Part shown: one piece after another, positions 14,371 to 22,921 of the stretch | How positions within the stretch are numbered: position 1 is the first letter of the stretch | Layout of the letters: each line of letters opens with the position of its first letter | Assembly: GCA_900541725.1 (NCBI GenBank) | Contig: UQLB01000026.1 | Location: 1 to 27,633 of the forward strand | Source of the DNA: an uncultured Collinsella sp. | Lineage (GTDB): Bacteria; Actinomycetota; Coriobacteriia; Coriobacteriales; Coriobacteriaceae | Reading direction: 5' to 3' | Length of the DNA stretch: 27,633 nucleotides | Made by a program: the position numbers and the translations under genes | The notes under the pieces: model-generated | Database searches by the model: none | What the model was told of the DNA's origin: nothing | Seen by the model: the letters and a program-made list of their open reading frames with translations, nothing else

Positions 14371-15792
14371 ATGGCTCATAACGACAAACCCGAAAGCGCA
14401 AACAAAGCGCAGGATCATTTCCAGCCGCTCGACGACGGCGGTTTTTTCTCCCTTAATGACGTCATCACGGCAGGCAGGCATCAACTTACCCGCTCCGAGC
14501 ATCTCTTGGCTGCCGACACGCGCCGCAACGCCCGCAACCTACTAGCGAGCACTAAGTTGCTCGTACTCGTCGTCACCGTCTCGCTCGCCATGGGCGTTGC
14601 CGCTTGGGCGTTTTTGGCCTCATTAAATATCGCGACCGACTATCGCGAGCACCATGCGTGGATTTACGCGCTGCTTCCCGTTGTGGGCGTTGCCACCGCA
14701 TGGGTGTACAAAAACCACGGTCTCGCCGCCAAGCGTGGCAACAACCTGGTCATCGACTCCGCTCTGGGCACACGCCTCATCCATATGCGCATGGCCATCC
14801 TCACCTTCGTCTGCTCCACGCTCACGCACCTCACCGGCGGCTCGGCCGGTCGCGAGGGAGCTGCGGTGCAGATTGGCGGCACCATCGCCAGCAACATCTC
14901 GAGCCTCGCCCACCTCAAAAAGCATGACCACCACGACCTCATGCTCGCCGGCATCTCGTCGGCCTTTGGCGCCGTGTTCGGCTCGCCCCTTGCCGGGGCT
15001 TTCTTTGGCATGGAGATGTGCTTCATCGGCAAGATCGACTACACCGCGGGCATCTACTGCCTGGTCGCTTCGTTTACCGGCTACTTTACGTCGCTTGCCT
15101 TGGGAACCGAGTACGAGGCGAATGTTATCGCCAGCGTTCCCAACATGACACCACGGACGGTTGTCATCGTTGTTATCAGTGCCATTATCTTCGGTCTGAC
15201 GGCACGCCTCTTTGCCTGGTCAGTTCGAACCGTCAAGAGCCTGTACGGTCGCTTTATCACCAATTACCTCGTTCGCGCACTCATAGGCGCACTCGTGGTT
15301 TTGGCCGCCTATGCCCTCCTCGACGCCTGGGACTACGCCGGCCTTTCCACGTGGCTTTCCGGCGCCGGATTTGCCGGCAACACCACCCTGGCGGACGCAG
15401 TCATCAAGTTGGTCGTCACAGCGCTCACCCTGGGCGCGGGCTTCCAAGGCGGCGAGGTCACGCCCCTGTTTGGCATCGGTGCGGCACTCGGCGGCTGGAT
15501 CGGTTGCCTTACCGGACTCGACCCCAGCTTTCTGGCGGCGCTGGGCATGCTCGGTGTATTCTGCGCCGGCCTTAACGTGCCCATCACCACCTGCATGATG
15601 GCCATCGACCTGTTCCACGGCACGGCCGCCGGGTTCTTTGTCATCGTGGCCTTTATCAGCTATCTCGCCGGCGGACACCGCGGCGTGTACCCCGCCCAGC
15701 GCATCATCTCACCCAAGCGCCGTTCGCTTATTGTGGATGAGGGCGGTACGGTAGCGGATGCCATCGAGCGCCACAACGACCTGATAGAGTAG
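14371..15792 (+). CDS. CLC-family anion transporter, probably the fluoride/proton antiporter type (CLC-F)
   Basis: 473 residues with about ten or more membrane segments. It has GGSAGREGAAVQIGG with the gating glutamate (E162) and GAGFQGGEVTPLFGIG further on. The stretch GNNLVID, then RMAILTF and THLTGGSAGREG, resembles the CLC-F branch, where GNNL(I/V)ID and THL(F)GGSAGREGT are typical as I remember. Such proteins expel fluoride in exchange for protons. The filter residue after GREG is alanine rather than threonine or proline, so ion preference is uncertain. ATG at 14371 with AGAGG upstream; a GC-rich earlier start is rejected. Followed 87 bases on by the lipid kinase. Confidence 0.85.
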   Translation: MAHNDKPESANKAQDHFQPLDDGGFFSLNDVITAGRHQLTRSEHLLAADTRRNARNLLASTKLLVLVVTVSLAMGVAAWAFLASLNIATDYREHHAWIYALLPVVGVATAWVYKNHGLAAKRGNNLVIDSALGTRLIHMRMAILTFVCSTLTHLTGGSAGREGAAVQIGGTIASNISSLAHLKKHDHHDLMLAGISSAFGAVFGSPLAGAFFGMEMCFIGKIDYTAGIYCLVASFTGYFTSLALGTEYEANVIASVPNMTPRTVVIVVISAIIFGLTARLFAWSVRTVKSLYGRFITNYLVRALIGALVVLAAYALLDAWDYAGLSTWLSGAGFAGNTTLADAVIKLVVTALTLGAGFQGGEVTPLFGIGAALGGWIGCLTGLDPSFLAALGMLGVFCAGLNVPITTCMMAIDLFHGTAAGFFVIVAFISYLAGGHRGVYPAQRIISPKRRSLIVDEGGTVADAIERHNDLIE

Positions 15793-15879
15793 ACGTTAGT
15801 ATTCGCCGTGCAGCCACAATCGGGGGCAATTCGACCTGAGCGCGACCGCACCGTCACGTCATACGCCGGGAGTCGCCCC

Positions 15880-16842
15880 ATGCATGCAACTGATTTTGCC
15901 CGCACGCTCATCATCGCCAACCCAGCCGCCCAGTCGGGTGCGGCGCGCGAAGTTGCCGAGCGCCTGCAACGCTTTTTGGATATGACCGCGCGCGCATCCC
16001 AGTTTGACCTGGTGCTGACCGAGCGCATGGGACACGCCAAGGAGCTGGCCGCACAGGCTCAGGGCTATCGCACCGTTATCGCCCTTGGCGGCGACGGCGT
16101 GATTCACGAGGTCGTCAACGGGCTTATGACGCAAGAGGAGGGCACCCGCCCCGCCCTTGCCGTCCTGCCCGTGGGTTCCGGCAACGATTTTGCCCAAACG
16201 CTCGGCATCGACGATTTCTCCGGCAAGGATTTTGGCGCGCTGCTCACCTGCGAGCTGCAGCGTCAGGACATCGGGCGCATTCGCTCGTGGAGCCCTGCGA
16301 GCGGCAGCGGCGAGGCTACCGTTGAGTACTACGACCAGACACTGTCGGTCGGCATCGATGCCGCCATCGGCCTGGGCACCACCAAGCTGCGCAAAAAGAC
16401 GGGCTTGACGGGCGCTCCGCTCTACACTCTCTCGGGACTTGAGCAGTTTGGCCTACGCTATCGCAACTACCCCATGACCATCAGCTTTGATGGCGCGCCC
16501 GCCGAGCGCGTGCGGGCGATTATCATGGCCATCCAGCTGGGACCCACCTATGGTTCGGGCTATCGCATCTGTCCCAACGCCGACCCGTGCGACGGCATAC
16601 TCGACGTCTGCTACGCCTGCGGCCCCGTTCCGCGCGCGGTCGCGCTTCCCATGTTCCTTTCGGCCAAAGATGGCCACCATACCAAGCTGCCACCGGTTCG
16701 CATGCGCCGCTGTCGCCATGCCGAGCTTACCTTTGAGGAGCCCGACTACCCCATTCAGGCCGACGGCGAGCCCGTTGTCGCCTCGCGCATCGAGGTCGAC
16801 ATCCTCGCCGGCGCCCTCCACGTCTGGCACCCCACCCGCTAA
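15880..16842 (+). CDS. Diacylglycerol/lipid kinase family protein (YegS/DgkB/LCB5-like)
   Basis: 320 residues. The N-terminal catalytic domain starts with TLIIANPAAQSG (the NP.SG phosphate-binding start) and has LGGDGVIHEVVNG (about 69-81) and PVGSGNDFA (97-105), the hallmark ATP-binding loops of the family. The C-terminal domain contains CDGILDV and IQADGEPV, also typical. It phosphorylates a membrane lipid such as diacylglycerol; the exact lipid is unknown. ATG at 15880 is chosen because GGGAG lies seven bases before it; the upstream GTG at 15808 has no ribosome site. It is probably co-transcribed with the CLC gene. Confidence 0.9.
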   Translation: MHATDFARTLIIANPAAQSGAAREVAERLQRFLDMTARASQFDLVLTERMGHAKELAAQAQGYRTVIALGGDGVIHEVVNGLMTQEEGTRPALAVLPVGSGNDFAQTLGIDDFSGKDFGALLTCELQRQDIGRIRSWSPASGSGEATVEYYDQTLSVGIDAAIGLGTTKLRKKTGLTGAPLYTLSGLEQFGLRYRNYPMTISFDGAPAERVRAIIMAIQLGPTYGSGYRICPNADPCDGILDVCYACGPVPRAVALPMFLSAKDGHHTKLPPVRMRRCRHAELTFEEPDYPIQADGEPVVASRIEVDILAGALHVWHPTR

Positions 16843-16849
16843 CCCCACC

Positions 16850-16920
16850 TAAGTTGCGGTGAAATAGGGACTGTTTATGCAGCTAAAGCCGCAAAACAGT
16901 CCCTATTTCACCGCAACTTA
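16850..16920. repeat. Perfect 27-bp inverted repeat between convergent genes
   Basis: The left arm 16850-16876 and right arm 16894-16920 are exact inverted copies (27 bp). An inner stem TGCAGC/GCCGCA (one mismatch) with a TAAA loop follows after a bulged A. The core reads GTGAAATAGGGACTGT. It starts 8 bases after the lipid kinase stop and ends 10 bases before the stop of the minus-strand release-factor-like gene. There is no U-tract on either side. It may act as a bidirectional 3'-end or terminator structure, or be a REP/MITE-type repeat. Confidence 0.9.
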
Positions 16921-16929
16921 TTGAGAAGA

Positions 16930-17310
16930 TCATTCCTCCCCGCCCGGCTTGCGACGGTTGGCCTTTTTAATCGCGTTGAAGTGCTTGTCATTGAGCCTGC
17001 GCTGGCGAGAGCGCAGAGGCACCTTAGTCTTTACGCGTCGGCGCGGTGGACGCCCGCGACGCTCCAGCTCAGCGCGCAGCTTACGCAGGCAGCTCGCGCG
17101 ATTCTGAAACTGACTACGGCTCTCGCGCGCCGTCACAACAATCCCCGTGGGCCCATGCTTCATACGCACCGCCGAGTCCGTCGTGTTCACGCCCTGTCCG
17201 CCCGGACCTGTCGCGCGAAACACCTGAACCTCGCAGTCGCGTGCCAACCTCTCGACCGACATCTCGGCATAGCGCGCATACTCGCGCCATCCCATCTTGT
17301 TCTCATCCAT
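16930..17310 (-). CDS. GGQ-domain release-factor-like protein (ArfB/YaeJ-like)
   Basis: 126 residues. The core GPGGQGVNTTDSAVRMKH (about 50-67) carries the GGQ loop that triggers peptidyl-tRNA hydrolysis in class I release factors, and the C-terminal part is rich in arginine and lysine (RRGRPPRRR, RQRRLNDK). There is no codon-recognition domain. The family is represented by ArfB, which rescues stalled ribosomes by releasing the nascent chain. The ATG at 17310 has GGAGG seven bases upstream; an earlier in-frame ATG lies across the xpt terminator. It is flanked by two related inverted repeats. Ribosome rescue is the family role; not proven for this short actinobacterial form. Confidence 0.85.
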   Translation of the reverse strand: MDENKMGWREYARYAEMSVERLARDCEVQVFRATGPGGQGVNTTDSAVRMKHGPTGIVVTARESRSQFQNRASCLRKLRAELERRGRPPRRRVKTKVPLRSRQRRLNDKHFNAIKKANRRKPGGEE

Positions 17311-17329
17311 ATCAACACCTCCCCTCATA

Positions 17330-17365
17330 CAAAAAATGTGACAAAGGGAGAGTCCCTTTGTCACA
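17330..17365 (-). terminator. Intrinsic terminator after xpt
   Basis: A perfect 13-bp hairpin with a 3-base loop (17337-17365), stem TGTGACAAAGGGA, is followed on the minus strand by TTTTTT (17331-17336). It lies 28 bases past the xpt stop and 20 bases before the release-factor-like start. The stem shares a GTGANANAGGGACT-like core with the 27-bp inverted repeat downstream. Confidence 0.9.
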
Positions 17366-17393
17366 TCGCATACCAATCGCTTGTGTTACGCGC

Positions 17394-17972
17394 TTAAGCG
17401 AAGGTGATCTCGCCGGTGTCGCAGTCCATATCGGCGATACGGGCCAGGCTCTCAACGCGGAAGCCGCGCTCGCGGAGCTTATCGCCACCGCCCTGGAAGC
17501 CCTTCTCCACGGCAATGCCAATACCGGACACCTCGGCACCCGCGGCCTCGCAGATCTTGATAAGACCCTCAAGAGCGCAGCCGTTGGCCAGGAAGTCGTC
17601 GATAATCAGGACCTTATCGCCCTCGGACAGGAAACGCTTGCCCACGATAACCGGGTACTCCTTCTGCTTGGTAAAGGAGTAGATGGTCGTGGCATACTGC
17701 TCGCCGTCGAGGTTAATGGACTGGGCCTTCTTGGCAAAGACCACCGGTACGCCGCCAAAATGCTGAGCTGCGATGCAAGCCATGCCAATGCCCGAAGCCT
17801 CAATCGTCAGGATCTTGTTGATCTCGACATCCTTGAACAGACGGGCCCACTCGGCGCCCATGTGGTCGAACAGCTCAACGTCGCACTGGTGGTTGAGGAA
17901 GGCATCAACCTTAAGGACGTTACCGGCCTTTACGATGCCGTCATGGCGAATACGATCCTCAAGCTCCTGCAT
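17394..17972 (-). CDS. xpt: Xanthine phosphoribosyltransferase
   Basis: 192 residues, the usual Xpt length. It has the PRPP-binding VLIIDDFLANGCAL motif and TIEASGIGMACIAA, plus FTKQKEYPVIVGKRFL. It converts xanthine and PRPP to XMP for purine salvage in the cytoplasm. The ATG at 17972 has AAGGGG seven bases upstream. Xpt genes in Firmicutes often sit behind a purine riboswitch; none is visible in the 157 bases upstream here. It is a single-gene unit with its own terminator. Confidence 0.93.
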   Translation of the reverse strand: MQELEDRIRHDGIVKAGNVLKVDAFLNHQCDVELFDHMGAEWARLFKDVEINKILTIEASGIGMACIAAQHFGGVPVVFAKKAQSINLDGEQYATTIYSFTKQKEYPVIVGKRFLSEGDKVLIIDDFLANGCALEGLIKICEAAGAEVSGIGIAVEKGFQGGGDKLRERGFRVESLARIADMDCDTGEITFA

Positions 17973-18122
17973 GGCGCAACCCCTTCTCACGGCAACGATA
18001 CCGCGCGATTAATAAACGTTGTTCGATAGTCTACCACGGACCGACCCCCGCCCGCCCCACAAGCCGCATCGCACCACAAACCAGTCTTTTTGGGACGGCG
18101 CGAATCGTGGCAGACAGCCTCC

Positions 18123-18165
18123 AAAAAAGCTAATGGCGGGCGCACACCCTCACCAAGCGCACCAT
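18123..18165 (-). terminator. Probable intrinsic terminator overlapping the end of the MFS gene
   Basis: On the minus strand the last codons of the MFS gene form ATGG...CGC paired with GCG...CCAT, followed directly by TAGC and TTTTTT (18123-18128). The stem contains an internal mismatch, so it is weaker than the other terminators here. Confidence 0.5.
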
Positions 18166-19434
18166 GGCGAGCGCAAAGCCCACAGCGGCCACAGCCATAA
18201 GCACATAGAACACCGATCGAAAGCCGAATAGGAATACATCCGGACGGCCTGCAACAAAACTGGTCACGGCCTCGCCCATCGCCACGCTCATCTGCCCATA
18301 GAGGATATGCGAACCTGCCGTAATACCCAGCGCCATGCCCGCATAGCGCGCCAAGCTGCCCAGACTGCCTGCAAAGCCAAGCGCTTCGCGCGGAGCCGAG
18401 CCCATATACAGCGAGTTATTGGGGCTCTGGAAAATCGAAGTACCACACGACATAAACGCGACACAGCACACGATCACAGGGATGGAAGAATGCTCGTCAA
18501 GTGTGCTTACCGCAAAAAGACCGCATACGTACACGCCCAGGCCGACTGCCGTGGGGCCCTCGCAGCCAACACGGTCCGAAACCGTACCCGAAAGCGGTCC
18601 GATAAAGGCATTCACCATCGGCAGTGCCAAAAAGAGCAGTCCGGAAATGTCAGAACCAAAGCCGTGGGCGTCCTGAAAATAGAACGGCAGGATAAACTCA
18701 GATGCGCCAATACCAACGAACACGATGAGCATGCAGGCAAGGTTGATGGTGAAGGCCGAATTTGCAAAGCAGCGACGAGCGGCCTCGATCAGGGACATGG
18801 GGCGCTCGCCGGCCTCCGGCTTAACATGCGGCAGCGTGTAGAGCCCCACGATAAACGAGATGACGCCAATGGGCAGGTTGATGAGGAAGATGCTCTCCCA
18901 AGGAAAGCTTGCCACCAGCATGCCGCCGAGCACGGGGCCACACATCATGCCGAGGGCCACAAAGGTCGCGAGAATACCCATGGCACGGCCTCGTTCGCGC
19001 GCCGGAAACGACTCGGTGATGATACCCATGTTGTTAGCCATGGCCGCCGCGCAACCGACGCCCTGAACAATGCGTGCCAGGATAAGAACCTCGAGCGAGG
19101 CCGAAAGGCCGCACAGCAACGAACCGACCGAAAAGACGATGACGCCCAACTGGAACACATTCACCTTGCCGCGCACGTCGCCCAGACGGCCAAACGGCAA
19201 CATAGCCACGCAAGTCGCAAGCAGATACACCGAGCTTACCAGCTGAATGCGATCGAGGCCCACGCCCAGCTCCTTTTGCATCACGGGCAGCGCCACGGTC
19301 ACGACGGTCGAATCCAGACACACCATAAACGTCATGATGAGCACGGTAAACAGAATCGCCCACTTGTTCTTGCCATGGGTGTCGCCCTCTAGGGCAATGT
19401 GCTCGCGGCGCAGCTGCTCTGCAGTTTTCTCCAT
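18130..19434 (-). CDS. Major facilitator superfamily exporter (drug-resistance type)
   Basis: 434 residues with about twelve or more membrane segments. The first segment contains FMVCLDSTVVTVALPVMQKEL, with the LD.T.V..ALP signature of the DHA2/EmrB-QacA drug:proton antiporters. The loop motif GRLGDVRGK (motif A, G..aDr.Gr.) follows, and ARIVQGVGCAA is motif B-like. The substrate is unknown. The second methionine, ATG at 19434, is preferred because AAAGG lies six bases before it, while the first ATG (19440) is too close. It follows the metY terminator and is probably its own unit. Confidence 0.88.
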   Translation of the reverse strand: MEKTAEQLRREHIALEGDTHGKNKWAILFTVLIMTFMVCLDSTVVTVALPVMQKELGVGLDRIQLVSSVYLLATCVAMLPFGRLGDVRGKVNVFQLGVIVFSVGSLLCGLSASLEVLILARIVQGVGCAAAMANNMGIITESFPARERGRAMGILATFVALGMMCGPVLGGMLVASFPWESIFLINLPIGVISFIVGLYTLPHVKPEAGERPMSLIEAARRCFANSAFTINLACMLIVFVGIGASEFILPFYFQDAHGFGSDISGLLFLALPMVNAFIGPLSGTVSDRVGCEGPTAVGLGVYVCGLFAVSTLDEHSSIPVIVCCVAFMSCGTSIFQSPNNSLYMGSAPREALGFAGSLGSLARYAGMALGITAGSHILYGQMSVAMGEAVTSFVAGRPDVFLFGFRSVFYVLMAVAAVGFALAMVRLVRVCARH

Positions 19435-19460
19435 ATCCATCCTTTCGAGTGGTCCAACGC

Positions 19461-19507
19461 AAAAAACGGGGCCCCAATCGCCTGTAAACAGTCGCGATTG
19501 GGGTCCC
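19461..19507 (-). terminator. Intrinsic terminator after metY
   Basis: On the minus strand GGGACCCCAATCGC pairs with GCGATTGGGGCCCC (14 bp, one mismatch) around a 12-base loop, followed by GTTTTTTG. It lies 70 bases past the metY stop and just upstream of the MFS start codon. Confidence 0.88.
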
Positions 19508-19576
19508 GCCTACGGAATCGGAACGAAAGGCCACCGAAGCTTTCTGCCAGCATCGGCGCCTTGTGCGAACGCTAGC

Positions 19577-20860
19577 CTAGCACTGCTCGAGCGCCTGCTC
19601 AAGGTCGGCAATCAGATCGGCCGTGTCCTCGAGGCCGCACGACAGGCGCACCATGTCGGCGGAGATACCGCAGGCGATGAGCTCCTCATCGTTCATCTGG
19701 CGGTGCGTAGCGTTAGCGGGATGCAGGCAGCAGGTGCGGGCGTCGGCCACATGCGTGGCGATCTGGGCGAGCTTGAGGCTCTTCATAAAGGTCTCGGCCG
19801 CCGCGCGACCACCGTTAAAGCCAAAGCTCACAACGCCGCAGGTACCGTTGGGCATGTACTTCTGAGCGATGTCATAGTACTTATCGCCCTCCAGGCCCGG
19901 ATAGCTCACGAAGCGCACCTTGGGATGGCTCTGCAGGAACTTGGCAACGGCCAGGCCGTTCTCGCAATGACGCGGCATGCGCACATGCAGGCTCTCGAGC
20001 GAGCTGTTCAGGAAGAAGGCCGCCTGCGGATTCTGCATAGGACCAAGATCGCGCATGAGCTGAGCGGTTGCCTTGGTAATGAAGGCACCCTCGCGACCAA
20101 ACTTCTCGGCATAGGTCACGCCGTGGTAGCTCTCATCGGGCGTGGTAAGACCCGGGAACTTCTCCGCATGAGCCATCCAGTCAAACTGGCCGTGGTCGAC
20201 GATCACGCCGCCCAGGTAGGCAGCATGTCCATCCATGTACTTGGTGGTGGAGTGCGTAACGATGTCGGCGCCCCACTCAAAGGGACGGCACATCACGGGC
20301 GTCGGGAAGGTGTTGTCGACCATCAGCGGCACGCCGTGGTCATGTGCGGCCTTGGCAAAGCGCTCAATATCGAGCACGGCAAGGGCGGGATTTGCGATCG
20401 TCTCGCCAAAGACGAGCTTTGTGTTGGGCTGAAAGGCAGCCTCCAGCTCCTCATCGGTGCAGTCGGGAGCGACGAACGTGCAGGTCACGCCCATGCGGCC
20501 CATGGTGTGGGCGAGCAGGTTATACGTACCGCCGTAAATGGCAGAGCTTGCGACCACGTGATCGCCGGCACCGGCAACGTTAAAGATCGCGAGGAAGTTC
20601 GCAGCCATGCCCGAACTCGTGAGCATCGCTGCGGTGCCGCCCTCCATCTCGCAGATCTTGGCGGCAACCAAATCGCACGTGGGGTTCTGCAGACGGCTGT
20701 AGAAGTAGCCAGACTCCTCCAGGTCAAACAGCTTGCCCATGTGCTCCGACGTGTCGTACTTCCACGTGGTGGACTGGTAGATGGGCACCTGGCGCGGCTC
20801 CGCATCTCCCGGGTGATAGCCGCCCTGAACACATGTAGTACCGATAGTCTGCTCGCTCAT
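19577..20860 (-). CDS. metY: O-acetylhomoserine sulfhydrylase-type PLP enzyme
   Basis: 427 residues of the Cys/Met metabolism PLP family. The PLP lysine is in HSTTKYMDG (K207). Also seen are SSGMAANFLAIFN, YGGTYNLL, VDNTFPTPV and HPANATHRQM (HPAsttH type). The length and motifs fit MetY, which makes homocysteine from O-acetylhomoserine and sulfide; a methionine gamma-lyase role is the main alternative. GGAG lies six bases before the ATG at 20860. No SAM riboswitch is recognised in the leader. It diverges from the C_GCAxxG_C_C gene. Confidence 0.88.
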   Translation of the reverse strand: MSEQTIGTTCVQGGYHPGDAEPRQVPIYQSTTWKYDTSEHMGKLFDLEESGYFYSRLQNPTCDLVAAKICEMEGGTAAMLTSSGMAANFLAIFNVAGAGDHVVASSAIYGGTYNLLAHTMGRMGVTCTFVAPDCTDEELEAAFQPNTKLVFGETIANPALAVLDIERFAKAAHDHGVPLMVDNTFPTPVMCRPFEWGADIVTHSTTKYMDGHAAYLGGVIVDHGQFDWMAHAEKFPGLTTPDESYHGVTYAEKFGREGAFITKATAQLMRDLGPMQNPQAAFFLNSSLESLHVRMPRHCENGLAVAKFLQSHPKVRFVSYPGLEGDKYYDIAQKYMPNGTCGVVSFGFNGGRAAAETFMKSLKLAQIATHVADARTCCLHPANATHRQMNDEELIACGISADMVRLSCGLEDTADLIADLEQALEQC

Positions 20861-21091
20861 ATCTAGCTCCCTTGCCTGGGTTTTAGTTTTATTCGGTTCA
20901 CGATACCGCTACCCTGCACCCCTCTCAACCCATCCCAAAGGTAGGTTATGGGACAAATTGATTAGGGGTATTTATCTCAAGCCTTGGGCATTTGCTCGAT
21001 AGATAAAAATGAGGCATACATGAAGCTCTCGATGATTACATGCCCCGTCACGGGTACCATAGGCGGGTACACCGTGACCAAGGAGACAACG

Positions 21092-21538
21092 ATGAAGCAG
21101 ATCGATACCACCCAGCTCGACACCGCCGCCTGCCAGGCTCAGGCTGCCGAATACCACGCCCGTGGCTTTAACTGCGCACAGGCCGTTGCCTGCACGCTCG
21201 CACCTGCCGTCGGGCTCGACCCCCAGACCGCCTTTACCCTCACCGAGGGCTTTGGCGCCGGCATGGGTGGCATGACCGAGACCTGCGGCGCCATCTCGGG
21301 CGCTGTTGCCATCATGGGCTTTGTAATGAGCGACGGCATGGAGAACCCCAAGACCAAAGGCCAGACCTACAAGCTGTCGCGCGAGATTGCCAAGCGTTTT
21401 GGCGAGAAGAACACGACGACCGTCTGCGGCACGCTCAAGGGCATCGGATCGGATAAGGGTCCGCTCCGCAGCTGCCCCGGCTGCATCGACGATGCCGTCG
21501 AAATCGCCTGTGATGTGCTAAAGCAGCTCGCCGAGTAA
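21092..21538 (+). CDS. C_GCAxxG_C_C family redox protein
   Basis: 148 residues. The family signature is visible: a first cysteine in FNCAQAV, CGAISGAVAIMG, then VCGTLKG and SCPGCIDDAVEI near the end. Such proteins are common in anaerobes and are thought to be redox-active or metal-binding; the function is unknown. The ATG at 21092 is chosen because AGGAG lies six bases before it; in-frame ATGs at 20984 and 21020 would add residues without homology. The upstream region has TTTATCT...AGATAAA (20971-21007), an inverted repeat, and a weak TTATGG-17-TATTTA promoter. Confidence 0.85.
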   Translation: MKQIDTTQLDTAACQAQAAEYHARGFNCAQAVACTLAPAVGLDPQTAFTLTEGFGAGMGGMTETCGAISGAVAIMGFVMSDGMENPKTKGQTYKLSREIAKRFGEKNTTTVCGTLKGIGSDKGPLRSCPGCIDDAVEIACDVLKQLAE

Positions 21539-21552
21539 TCGACAGCAACAGT

Positions 21553-21603
21553 AAAACGACGGCCGGCGCGCTTAGGATCCATCCAAAAGCACGCCGGCCG
21601 TCG
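21553..21603. terminator. Terminator hairpin between the C_GCAxxG gene and yigZ
   Basis: Arms 21557-21573 and 21587-21603 form a 17-bp stem with one mismatch and a 13-base loop. On the minus strand it is followed by TTTT (21553-21556), so it should end yigZ transcription. It can also act on the convergent plus-strand gene that ends at 21538. Confidence 0.8.
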
Positions 21604-21606
21604 CCG

Positions 21607-22242
21607 TTAGAACTCGGCAAATTTGGGAGCTCCGACCTCAATCTCCTCACGCCCCGCCATAAGCTCGCGCATCTTAGCGCAAAACGGCTCCTGCTCCCCA
21701 GCTTTGAACACCAAGTGAATCGTCACGGCATCCGCGTAATCGGTATCCGAAACCTTGGCACCCGAATCCTGCGCCAAACGAAGCACCTGCTCGTACTGCG
21801 GATAGGCCACATGCACGTCAACCGGCACGACGCTCGTCATCTCAACGATCTGCCCGGCCTCCTGAGCCGCGGCCACCGCCGCCTGCGTCGCCGCGGTATA
21901 GGCGCGTACCAAGCCACCAGGCCCCAACAGCGTGCCACCAAAATAGCGCGTCACTACGCAGCAAACATTTTTGAGCTCCGCGCCGCGCAAAACCTCGAGC
22001 GTCGGCATACCACTCGTGCGGCTCGGCTCACCATCATCGCTCTGGCGCTCGCGTCCATCGACCAAAATCCACGCGGGAACATTGTGTCGAGCGTCGTAAT
22101 GACGTTTGCGAACCATCTCGATAAAGGCATTCGCCTCATCCTCGGACTCAATATGGACCAGCTGGGCAATAAACCGGCTCTTGCGGTCCACAAACTCGCC
22201 CGAAGCCTCAATATTCGATTGCAGAGTAAAATAGCTGTCCAA
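21607..22242 (-). CDS. yigZ: IMPACT/YigZ family protein (UPF0029)
   Basis: About 211 residues. The N-terminal UPF0029 domain has FVDRKSRFIAQL, SDDGEPSRTSGMPTLEVL and TRYFGGTLLGPGGLVRAY, which are diagnostic. A DUF1949 domain follows (about 140-211). The biochemical role in bacteria is not established; eukaryotic IMPACT binds Gcn1. The start is TTG at 22242, or the TTG just before it; GAGGGG lies five bases before the first-named one and only two before the other. No ATG is available near. It is transcribed in the same direction as the upstream rnpB. Confidence 0.9.
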   Translation of the reverse strand: MDSYFTLQSNIEASGEFVDRKSRFIAQLVHIESEDEANAFIEMVRKRHYDARHNVPAWILVDGRERQSDDGEPSRTSGMPTLEVLRGAELKNVCCVVTRYFGGTLLGPGGLVRAYTAATQAAVAAAQEAGQIVEMTSVVPVDVHVAYPQYEQVLRLAQDSGAKVSDTDYADAVTIHLVFKAGEQEPFCAKMRELMAGREEIEVGAPKFAEF

Positions 22243-22285
22243 CAAAGCCCCTCAAACACAAGCAAAGCAACAAACAGCCTCAATA

Positions 22286-22303
22286 ATACGGCAAAGACCG
22301 TAT
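22286..22303 (-). other. Short hairpin between rnpB and yigZ
   Basis: On the minus strand ATACGG-TCTTTG-CCGTAT, followed by TATTG. It may be part of the rnpB 3'-end processing or termination signal, or overlap a yigZ promoter (CTGACA upstream, TATTAT downstream at a long 19-base spacing). Confidence 0.3.
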
Positions 22304-22328
22304 CGATTGTCAGGGTAACAAAAATGCC

Positions 22329-22684
22329 AAGTGGGCCTATAAGCCGGGTTCTGTCGTGAACGGTCATTTATCTTGTCTGCACGTTACCATGCAGCTCCAC
22401 GCACGCTACCCGAACGCGGACCGGGCCGGCCCATAGCGTTCCTATTCGCGCTTGCTCCGGATGGGGCTTGCCAAGCCGCCGTGTTGCCACGACGCTGGTG
22501 GTCTCTTACACCACCGTTTCAGCTTTTCCCTTTACGCCTTGCGGCGCAGGTGGGAGTCTTCTTTTCTGCGGCGCTTTCCGTCGGATCACTCCGCCCGGCC
22601 GTTAGCCGGCATCCCGCCCTCTGGAGCCCGGACTTTCCTCACGCGTGCTGCAAGCAGCACATCGCGCGACCGTCTGGCCCACTC
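22329..22684 (-). ncRNA. rnpB: RNase P RNA, bacterial class A
   Basis: About 356 bases. The 5' part on the minus strand has AGTGGGCC, then GAGGAAAGTCCGGGCTCC, the conserved P4/J region of bacterial RNase P RNA. The 3' part has ACAGAACCCGGCTTATAGG and ends GGCCCACT, which pairs with the 5' end to form P1. GCCGGCTAACGGCCGGGC lies between. It is the catalytic RNA that trims tRNA 5' ends. A weak promoter, TTGCCT-15-TACACT (-10 at 22696-22701), precedes it. Ends are estimated from P1 and could be off by several bases. Confidence 0.96.
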
Positions 22685-22841
22685 AGCAGTGCAAGAGTGT
22701 AGCACACCGTTGCCGCAGGCAATGGCACAACACAAGCGTTCGACACGATAAACCAAGAACCGCGCTATGCAGTACAATAGAGTCGTCGATGGGCAACGTC
22801 GTCAGTCGAGACGCGACCGCGCTCCGCGCCCCTCCGTCTAC

Positions 22842-22897
22842 TCGGTGCGTTCCCGCCTCCTCCCCGAGGCGGGATGTCGGCATTTTTCATGCACCGA
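22842..22897. other. Structured intergenic segment between rpsA and rnpB
   Basis: TCGGTGC (22842-22848) pairs with GCACCGA (22891-22897), enclosing CCCGCCTC/GAGGCGGG (22852-22873). No U-tract follows on either strand and no gene is visible in this roughly 290-base gap. Just beyond it, 22922-22953 is a tandem repeat. Confidence 0.4.
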
Positions 22898-22921
22898 CAA
22901 CCCAATAGCCTGTGAACAGCC

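Noticed and set aside
17973..18129. Purine riboswitch upstream of xpt
   Set aside because: I looked for the conserved core and paired loops but found only GC-rich sequence without them.
20861..20990. SAM riboswitch upstream of metY
   Set aside because: The leader lacks the conserved SAM-I core and kink-turn sequences.
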